6,099 nt of DNA from Candidatus Rifleibacteriota bacterium (GTDB lineage: Bacteria; Riflebacteria; Ozemobacteria; Ozemobacterales; Ozemobacteraceae): assembly GCA_029564115.1 (NCBI GenBank), contig JAKQQP010000532.1, positions 1-6,099 of the forward strand. The letters are read 5' to 3'. Shown here piece after piece: positions 1 through 4,569 of this stretch (positions are counted from its first letter, which is position 1; each line of letters starts with the position of its first letter). The notes beneath the pieces are model-generated. The model searched no databases, was not told the DNA's origin, and saw nothing but the letters and a program-made list of their open reading frames with translations. The translations under genes and the position numbers were made by a program.

Positions 1-377
1 AATTGTTTTGGGATAGATTCCAGGTTCATCATTTGTAGAACCTGGTAATATTGGATTACTAAAGGCAATGGGCCGGCGAATTTGACTAAATTAAATATAA
101 ATTTTCGCCATTCTTTAAGGGTTACCGCCAGTTTTGTACCCCAGAGAAAAGCAATGAATCCAATAGGAAGGCAAATGCTGGAAAATAATTCAAATGGGGC
201 TACCATCTCATTGCCACATATTATTTCACTATCATTCCCAAATGCTGGCAAAAAAATCAGGACAGAAATTACCAGATATCCATTTAAAATTCTGGAAATC
301 TTCATCAATCTGGATTTCTGGATACTTTGGCAAGAATCCCGGAGAGTTGAGTTCTCTTGTTCTAAATTTTCATTCAT
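1..377 (-). CDS. Partial small membrane protein, unrecognised (3' end beyond window)
   Basis: The minus strand is open from an ATG at 377-375 to the left edge, giving 125 codons with no stop, so the C-terminus is missing. An in-frame TGA (395-393) just upstream limits the start. The upstream GAAAG-like ribosome site is weak. The protein starts with a polar, charged stretch (about residues 1-29, beginning MNENLEQENS). A hydrophobic segment follows at about 30-46 (YLVISVLIFLPAF core), then a short loop with one Cys, a second segment at about 62-85 (ICLPIGFIAFLWG core), a basic turn (KEWRK) and a possible third segment at about 93-112. This pattern fits an inner-membrane protein with a cytoplasmic N-terminus. 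I recognise no family or function. It lies 211 bp downstream of the toxin gene on the same strand. The overlapping plus-strand reading frames are Phe/Ser-rich, as expected for the shadow of a membrane gene. The call as a real gene is inference from length and hydrophobic pattern. Confidence 0.6.
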   Translation of the reverse strand, partial: MNENLEQENSTLRDSCQSIQKSRLMKISRILNGYLVISVLIFLPAFGNDSEIICGNEMVAPFELFSSICLPIGFIAFLWGTKLAVTLKEWRKFIFNLVKFAGPLPLVIQYYQVLQMMNLESIPKQ

Positions 378-588
378 ATTCTTATCTTTCAATCACTTTG
401 ATAGCACCTTTTTCATTTTTGTGGTCATTTTTTCTTTTATTTTTCTGTGCATAACGCTAGTCTTTACCAGCGGGCATTTTCAGCTATAGGCAAATTTCAG
501 TGCATTTGTTTTTCCGCCATTGGGGAGCATCATACCATTAATAATTCTTGTTAACGTCGTGTTGTTAAGTAGAAATGCTGTTGTCTTA
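378..588. other. AT-rich intergenic gap between toxin gene and membrane gene
   Basis: This 211-bp stretch separates the toxin stop from the start of the membrane gene, both on the minus strand. It contains a short stem at 455-472 (7 bp with one wobble in the minus-strand RNA, AAAG loop) not followed by a U tract. It also has a loose TTAACA/TATGAT pair on the minus strand (554-549 and 534-529) with only 14 bp between them. Neither is good enough to call as terminator or promoter. No convincing reading frame is present. Confidence 0.5.
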
Positions 589-1008
589 TTATTTTTTCTC
601 TATTAGTCTTAAAAATTCTTCTGCATCCAGAACTTTGAATTGATCATTCTTGAAGTCTTTTTTGTTCCTTGTTATGAGAAAGTCTACATTGTTTTCCGCT
701 GCGATTGAGCTGTGTATGTCGTCTTCAAAGTCTTTGAATTTGTTGGCAACCGCTTCTTTAACGTTTTTTAGAGAAATGCCCGGGACTGAAAAAATCCGCA
801 AACTATCGAGGATGAATTCATCGGCAATTTTTTTGTTCAATTCTTTTGAGATTACATAATAGGTGTTGGCCAATGTAAGAGGCGAAACCAGGCCAAGAAT
901 TTTTTGGGTCTCGATCAATTCAATGATTTTTGCGGAATAGGATGAAAAAGGCTCCCTGTCGAGGAGCCAATCGAGCAAAATATTGCAGTCGATGTATGCC
1001 TTGATCAT
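589..1008 (-). CDS. PIN-domain ribonuclease-like toxin (VapC-like)
   Basis: The 139-residue protein is a single PIN domain, the fold of VapC-type metal-dependent RNases that act on RNA in the cytoplasm. It opens with the hallmark beta strand and first catalytic acid (YIDCNILLDWLLDREPF, D7 with D13 nearby). The central acidic cluster is KDFEDD (D93, E95-D97), and the C-terminal block is VDFLITRNKKDF (D109, then D118). The second acidic position of classical VapC is Asn here (LTLANTYYV, N48). As I recall, a subfamily of short PIN proteins shares this, so it need not mean inactivity. Length is normal for the family. Its ATG overlaps the antitoxin stop as ATGA (1008-1005), and no strong Shine-Dalgarno precedes it, so it is probably translated by coupling to the antitoxin. 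The pairing with a ribbon-helix-helix gene supports a toxin role; the RNA target cannot be read from sequence. Family certain, toxin role likely. Confidence 0.9.
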   Translation of the reverse strand: MIKAYIDCNILLDWLLDREPFSSYSAKIIELIETQKILGLVSPLTLANTYYVISKELNKKIADEFILDSLRIFSVPGISLKNVKEAVANKFKDFEDDIHSSIAAENNVDFLITRNKKDFKNDQFKVLDAEEFLRLIEKK

Positions 1009-1259
1009 GACAGGTGCTTATCTCTCAGGTAATTTAATTTCTGGGTTTCTGCATCAAAATCAGTGCTGTTGATTATGCCTTTATATTTTTTCGCGATTGG
1101 CGAACGAATTTCTGATTCTGAATTTCCGGGGCTTTTCAGAAGAAATGACTTATACAATTCTTCGGTAAGCTCGCTGAGAGACTTCTGCTGCTTTGACGCG
1201 CAGATTTTTATTCTTTCAATTATTTCTTTATCGAGTCTTAGAGTAAGCTTGGTATCCAT
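1005..1259 (-). CDS. Ribbon-helix-helix antitoxin, DUF6364-like
   Basis: The 84-residue protein starts MDTKLTLRLDKEIIERIK, the basic beta strand plus helix of a ribbon-helix-helix DNA-binding domain. The second helix is around residues 27-38 (SLSELTEELYKS). The C-terminal part (about 50-84, including IAKKYKGI and YLRDKHLS) fits the toxin-binding tail of DUF6364-type antitoxins that precede PIN genes. RHH antitoxins dimerise, neutralise their toxin and usually repress their own promoter. I chose the ATG at 1259-1257 because AGGAGGG (1271-1265) lies 5 nt upstream. The longer frame starting at 1301 would put 14 residues inside the promoter and operator. It overlaps the toxin start by 4 nt. The DUF6364 assignment is from memory of the family pattern, not a search. 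Confidence 0.88.
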   Translation of the reverse strand: MDTKLTLRLDKEIIERIKICASKQQKSLSELTEELYKSFLLKSPGNSESEIRSPIAKKYKGIINSTDFDAETQKLNYLRDKHLS

Positions 1260-1264
1260 GTCGA

Positions 1265-1271
1265 CCCTCCT
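1265..1271 (-). promoter_or_regulatory. Strong Shine-Dalgarno that sets the antitoxin start
   Basis: Reading on the minus strand, AGGAGGG is followed by TCGAC and then ATG at 1259. This near-perfect ribosome site decides the 84-residue start over the upstream in-frame start at 1301. The toxin lacks a comparable site, which would favour antitoxin over toxin synthesis. Confidence 0.88.
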
Positions 1272-1273
1272 GA

Positions 1274-1300
1274 TGACGTATCTGATTTTATTATACGTCA
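1274..1300. promoter_or_regulatory. Inverted-repeat candidate operator of the toxin-antitoxin module
   Basis: TGACGTAT (1274-1281) and ATACGTCA (1293-1300) are perfect 8-bp inverted arms separated by 11 bp. The right arm overlaps the -10 box and the left arm lies in the short leader before the ribosome site. RHH antitoxins typically bind such symmetric sites and repress their own operon, so bound protein would block RNA polymerase. The symmetry is seen directly; the operator role is inferred. Confidence 0.75.
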
Positions 1301-1317
1301 AAGGAAATGATTGTCAA
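1290..1317 (-). promoter_or_regulatory. Sigma70-type promoter of the toxin-antitoxin operon
   Basis: On the minus strand a consensus -35 TTGACA (1317-1312) and consensus -10 TATAAT (1295-1290) are separated by 16 bp. Transcription would start around 1283, about 24 nt before the antitoxin ATG, leaving a very short leader that contains the ribosome site. Both hexamers are perfect matches, so the unrepressed promoter should be strong, which suits a tightly autorepressed module. Confidence 0.85.
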
Positions 1318-1510
1318 GTTCGATTTGCCTATTTCAGGTAACGCAAGTCTTGAGCAGAAAGGGCTGACGGGCGCGGGTGTTGCGCAAGCAAGACCCGTGA
1401 TCCGGCCTCGTCTTCATTGACGCAATTATGGATCGCCTGATCTACAACGCTAAAATACTGAATTTAAAAGGGATTCGATGAGAAAGAAAAGAATAAACAA
1501 GACTGAGAAC
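1318..1510. other. Intergenic stretch with a GCAA-capped hairpin and possible gene remnants
   Basis: No intact gene is visible. A stem at 1374-1383 and 1388-1397 (10 pairs with one G-G mismatch, extendable by two pairs to 1372/1399) closes on a GCAA loop. No U run follows on either strand, so it is not a standard terminator. On the minus strand, 1463-1329 is open for 44 codons plus a TAG with no clear start. It encodes a fairly protein-like stretch (ending SAQDLRYLK) and could be the tail of a lost gene, but an open frame of this length can occur by chance. On the plus strand, ATG 1478 with an AAAAGGG-like site gives an 11-codon Lys-rich frame (MRKKRINKTEN) ending at 1513; I do not think it is a gene. 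Confidence 0.4.
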
Positions 1511-1576
1511 TAATCCGGCCACCTGTGGTAAAATTTTACTGTGCACGTAATTCTGTTTCGTAAAGTGGCCGGATTA
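1511..1576. repeat. Perfect 12-bp inverted repeat enclosing a palindrome
   Basis: TAATCCGGCCAC (1511-1522) and GTGGCCGGATTA (1565-1576) are exact reverse complements, 42 bp apart. The spacer carries the 12-bp perfect palindrome GTAAAATTTTAC (1528-1539) followed at once by T and GTGCAC (1541-1546). The right arm is also the first of the tandem GGCCGGATT repeats assigned to the insertion-sequence-like end. The arms could be facing ends of a mobile element with its body deleted, or a structured intergenic repeat. Confidence 0.75.
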
Positions 1577-1900
1577 AATCAGAACGACCGGCCGGATTTT
1601 CAAGAATACACAACATTGCCAAACGTGGCCGGATTCGCGCTCGATCCACGCGATTCCTTTGCCGATGCGAGAACAAAGCTTGGGTCTGACCGGCTGCTGC
1701 TCGGCAGTCTCAATGGTCTGACTCTTAATGCCGGCGCCACCGAGGAGCTTTGCAAAAAGGTTACGAACATTCTTGATGATCGCAGCGCAGATCCGCACTT
1801 TATTTTTGCCACTTCGGGCGCCGATGTGCCGCTGTCAACTCCACCAGAAAGAATTAAGGCCGTAGCCGATCTTATTCAATCAGGCTGGGTGCGACAATGA
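1541..1900 (+). pseudogene. Truncated URO-D/MtaA-like methyltransferase, C-terminal fragment
   Basis: The open frame is 119 codons from a GTG with no ribosome site and an in-frame TAA at 1529-1531. Only residues about 26-119 look like a protein family. They run from LPNVAGFALDPRDS through DRLLLGSLNGLTL to SGADVPLSTPPERIKAVADL, matching the last third of the uroporphyrinogen decarboxylase fold used by HemE and by MtaA/MtbA-type methylcobamide methyltransferases. Intact members have about 340 residues, so the front two thirds and most of the active site are missing. The first 25 residues come from the repeat block at 1565-1612, not from the family. The GC-type motif that gives a zinc-ligand Cys in MtaA-like enzymes (GCDIP-like) reads GADVP here. 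The fragment's stop overlaps the DUF1638 start as ATGA. I expect it is catalytically dead; it may still be translated as a leader for coupling. Confidence 0.75.
1565..1612 (+). mobile_element. Possible IS21-family terminal-repeat remnant
   Basis: GGCCGGATT occurs at 1567-1575 and 1590-1598, 23 bp apart. Each copy is followed by similar A-rich sequence (AAATCAGAAC and TTCAAGAATAC), and the block ends GAATACACA at about 1612. This layout of GGCCGG-containing tandem repeats ending in a GAATAC.CA-like tip resembles the multiple terminal repeats of many IS21-family elements, which the IstA transposase recognises. No istA or istB gene is in the window, so at most one end remains. A further GGCCGGATT at 1627-1635 falls within the sequence that reads as URO-D protein. 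The repeats are seen directly; the IS21 assignment is recalled resemblance and should be treated as tentative. Confidence 0.45.
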
Positions 1901-2499
1901 CAAAGCTTGCCATTGTCTGCTGTTCGGTGATGAAGCATGAGGTTGCAGCGATACTGACCCGGGATTTTCCGGACATTGAAGCTGTGTTTCTTGATTCCAT
2001 GCTGCATATGCACCCCAAACTGCTGGAGCAGACTCTTGAAAACAAACTGATTGAACTCGCGTGCCCGGCCCTGGTGATTTATGGTGATTGCTCACCAGCA
2101 ATGCACAGTCTTGAAGGTCGTTTCGTCTGCGCCCGCACACGGGGGTTAAACTGCTGCGAGCTTCTGCTCGGCCATGAACGCTATCTCGCAGATCGCAACA
2201 GCCAGGCATTTCTTCTGTTACCAGAATGGACAAAGCGCTGGAAAGAGGTTTTTCAAAAGGAACTGGGCTTTAATGACATGGAGCTTGCCCGTTCTTTTAT
2301 GCATGAATACAGAACCTCCATCAAATATGTAGATACGGGTTTTGTGCCAGTGCCAGAAGATACCCTGCGTGAAATTTCCGAGTTCTTTGACATGCCTGTA
2401 AGCATTGAAAAGACAGATGACAGGTCTTTGCGGGTAATCATTCATGAAGCCATGCAGCGACTGCAGAGGAGGCTTGCCAATGTCATGCACCCATCTTGA
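1897..2499 (+). CDS. DUF1638 family protein, methyltransferase-associated
   Basis: This complete 200-residue soluble protein has no signal peptide or membrane segment. It shows the pattern I associate with DUF1638: an N-terminal strand with Cys (LAIVCCSVMKHE, C8/C9), a central YGDCSP motif (C65), NCCELLLG with C86/C87 followed by RY, and LPEWTKRW (108-115). The several conserved Cys and His positions suggest a metal or cofactor site, but no biochemical function is established to my knowledge. DUF1638 genes commonly lie beside URO-D-type methyltransferases and corrinoid proteins in anaerobes, and the upstream fragment here fits that. Its ATG overlaps the fragment's stop by 4 nt with only a weak ribosome site, so translation is probably coupled. 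Its last 20 bp overlap the kinase start and contain that gene's ribosome site. Family call fairly sure; function unknown. Confidence 0.78.
   Translation: MTKLAIVCCSVMKHEVAAILTRDFPDIEAVFLDSMLHMHPKLLEQTLENKLIELACPALVIYGDCSPAMHSLEGRFVCARTRGLNCCELLLGHERYLADRNSQAFLLLPEWTKRWKEVFQKELGFNDMELARSFMHEYRTSIKYVDTGFVPVPEDTLREISEFFDMPVSIEKTDDRSLRVIIHEAMQRLQRRLANVMHPS
2465..2472 (+). promoter_or_regulatory. Shine-Dalgarno inside DUF1638 that sets the kinase start
   Basis: AGAGGAGG lies 7 nt before the ATG at 2480 and within the last codons of the DUF1638 gene. It supports a 682-residue kinase starting MSCTHLDL. The in-frame ATG at 2444 would add 12 residues and has no comparable site before it. Confidence 0.85.
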
Positions 2500-4528
2500 C
2501 CTGATATTGCAGAAACACCTGCTGGTCAACATACTCCAATTCAGCGACGACATCGGCCAGTGTGCCAGGAGTGTAACCACCCAGCTGCGTGAGATTGTCG
2601 GAAGCAGAATAGTGGCACTTTTCGAGCGTTCTCCGCAGAATGTATTTCGACTTGCGGGCATCTGCCCCGAGCGTCGGAAAGATTTTTTTTCTGACGAAAC
2701 TGCCCGGCGGTTGATCGATGAGGCTGCTAAACTAAATGAACCCGAATTGTTCAAGCCGGGGCATGGCACCATTGGTATGCTTCTGGCTGAGATGCAGATG
2801 CAGGCTTCATTTGTTATCCCGCTCCGCTCGAATGAAGAAACGCATGGTTTTCTACTGCTGCTTGATATTCTTGATCTGCACAATACCGATGAGATTCTTG
2901 AAGCTTTCAAATCAATGGCCAGTCTGCTCTCTCTGGTAATGCGCAATTCCTTTCTCTACCGAAATCTTGAAGAGCTCGTAAGGCAGCGGACAACCGAACT
3001 GCACGAAGCAGGCCAGCTCAATCAACAGATTTTAAACAGTATTCATGAGGGTATCGTTGTCTATGACAAAGATATGCGTATAAAAGCATGGAACCCGTTC
3101 ATGGAGAATTTAAGCGGTAAATCTGCCAATGAAATTTCTGGCAGACTTCCGGAAGAGGCCTTTCCATTTCTCGGCAAAACCGGCATAAGAAACAGGTTGT
3201 CAGAGGTTCTGGCTGGCCGTATTCCGCCTCAGATGGAATTTGAGTATGAGATTAATGGCATTCAGGGCTGGGCCATTGAATCGCAGGTGCCTTTACGCAA
3301 TGAGAACAATGAAGTCGCAGGAATTGTTTCGACCATACGCGACATAACTGAGCGCAAGCAGGCAGAAGAAGCCATGGCCGAAGAGAAACAGCGGCATCTG
3401 GAAACCATGAACCGTGCAGCAAGGCTTGATTCGCTTGGCATACTGGCCGGTGGCATTGCTCACGATTTTAACAACCTTCTTGGTGGCATCTATGGATACA
3501 TCGATATCGCCAGATCGCATGCAAACAGCCAGAAAACCTGCGATTATCTTACATCTGCACTGGAAACGATGAGTCGGGCCAGGGCTCTGACAGAGCAACT
3601 GCTGACATTTTCCAAGGGTGGGGCACCCATAAAAAAAGTTGATAACCTTTTCCCCTTTTTAGAAGAGATAACCAGGTTTGCCCTGAGCGGCTCAAATGTA
3701 TCGTGCCATTTTGATATTGCTGAAAACCTCAGGTCCTGTAACTTTGACAAGAACCAGATCGGGCAGGTAGTCGAGAATATTGTCATAAACGCAATGCAGG
3801 CGATGCCTTCCGGCGGCCACCTGGAGCTCAGGGCCAGAAACGTCACCCTGACCGGAAATCAGAGCCGTGGTCTTGAACCAGGTGATTTTGTAGAACTTGC
3901 CATCACCGACAATGGTATCGGTATGACAAAAGAGGTTATGACTCATGTTTTCGACCCATTCTACACGACAAAAAACAAGGGACATGGGCTTGGGCTTGCA
4001 ACGAGTTACTCGATCGTCATGCGCCATGGCGGCGCGATTGACGTCACCTCTGAACCCGGCAAAGGCAGTACTTTTACAGTAATGCTGCCAGCGTCTGCCG
4101 AAAATGTGACCGCAACCCCTGCGGTTCGCCTGAACAGACATTCAGGGAACGGGGTATTTCTGGTAATGGACGATGAAGAGGTGGTTCGCGAAACTCTTGG
4201 CTGCATGCTCGAATCTTTTGGCTACACCCCGGTATTAAAGAATAACGGCCAGGAAGCGATAGATTTTTTCGTGGCAGAACATGAGGCCGGTCGAAGAATT
4301 GCCGGCATGCTGTTTGACCTGACAATTGCCGGCGGAATGGGTGGTAAAGAGGCAATTGAAGAAATCAGAAAACTTTGTCAGCAGACACCGGCATTTGTAA
4401 CAAGCGGCTATGCAAATGACCCGGTAATGGCAGATCCAAAAAAATTCGGATTTACTGCCTGCATCTGTAAACCTTTTCAACTCGCTGATCTGGCAAATAT
4501 TCTCAATCAGTTTGTAAAACAATCATAG
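2480..4528 (+). CDS. Soluble hybrid histidine kinase (GAF-like, PAS, HisKA, HATPase, REC)
   Basis: The protein has 682 residues and no membrane segment, so it is a cytoplasmic sensor kinase. In order: a GAF-like sensor region (about 15-155), a coiled coil (about 158-185), and a PAS domain (about 183-295) closing with the PAC motif TIRDITERKQAEEA. HisKA follows with the phospho-acceptor in AHDFNN (H328). The HATPase has N box ENIVINA (433-438), G1 DNGIGM (477-482), F box FDPFYTTK (491-498) and G2 GHGLGL (501-506). The C-terminal receiver has the acid pair D564/D565, phospho-acceptor D613 (LFDLTIAGG), T641/S642 and K664 (CKPF). All catalytic residues are present. The Pro common after the receiver Asp (DLTVPG) is Ala here. 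No DNA-binding output is fused, so phosphate must pass to another protein. It is the last gene of the URO-D fragment/DUF1638 operon, overlapping DUF1638 by 20 bp. The ligand is unknown; the 41 bp to the next gene hold no clear terminator. Confidence 0.93.
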   Translation: MSCTHLDLILQKHLLVNILQFSDDIGQCARSVTTQLREIVGSRIVALFERSPQNVFRLAGICPERRKDFFSDETARRLIDEAAKLNEPELFKPGHGTIGMLLAEMQMQASFVIPLRSNEETHGFLLLLDILDLHNTDEILEAFKSMASLLSLVMRNSFLYRNLEELVRQRTTELHEAGQLNQQILNSIHEGIVVYDKDMRIKAWNPFMENLSGKSANEISGRLPEEAFPFLGKTGIRNRLSEVLAGRIPPQMEFEYEINGIQGWAIESQVPLRNENNEVAGIVSTIRDITERKQAEEAMAEEKQRHLETMNRAARLDSLGILAGGIAHDFNNLLGGIYGYIDIARSHANSQKTCDYLTSALETMSRARALTEQLLTFSKGGAPIKKVDNLFPFLEEITRFALSGSNVSCHFDIAENLRSCNFDKNQIGQVVENIVINAMQAMPSGGHLELRARNVTLTGNQSRGLEPGDFVELAITDNGIGMTKEVMTHVFDPFYTTKNKGHGLGLATSYSIVMRHGGAIDVTSEPGKGSTFTVMLPASAENVTATPAVRLNRHSGNGVFLVMDDEEVVRETLGCMLESFGYTPVLKNNGQEAIDFFVAEHEAGRRIAGMLFDLTIAGGMGGKEAIEEIRKLCQQTPAFVTSGYANDPVMADPKKFGFTACICKPFQLADLANILNQFVKQS

Positions 4529-4569
4529 AAACAAGAGATACTCTGGATATCAAGTCGTCGTTAATTGTT

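Noticed and set aside
455..472. Stem-loop as terminator of the toxin-antitoxin transcript
   Set aside because: The stem is short with a wobble pair and has no following U tract in either direction.
82..489. Plus-strand 135-codon frame in the left region
   Set aside because: It overlaps the minus-strand membrane frame, is Phe/Ser/Ile-rich in the way antisense of membrane codons is, has no ribosome site and shows no domain.
451..573. Integron attC-like site downstream of the toxin gene (GCATAAC/GTTATGC near 448-454 and GTTAAGT near 564-570)
   Set aside because: The two candidate core boxes are not complementary to each other and do not fit the R''/R' consensus pair, and no integrase is present.
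1301..1301. Longer antitoxin start at 1301 (98 residues)
   Set aside because: It would translate through the promoter -10 and the operator; AGGAGGG placed before 1259 decides the shorter start.
1880..2233. Minus-strand 117-codon frame opposite DUF1638
   Set aside because: It is the shadow of the well-supported DUF1638 gene, with no ribosome site and no recognisable motif.
2218..2946. Minus-strand 242-codon frame opposite DUF1638 and the kinase start
   Set aside because: It is Ser/Arg-rich low-complexity antisense of strongly supported plus-strand genes.
4529..4569. Bidirectional terminator between the convergent kinases
   Set aside because: The 41-bp gap has no stem of useful length and no U tract that I can see.
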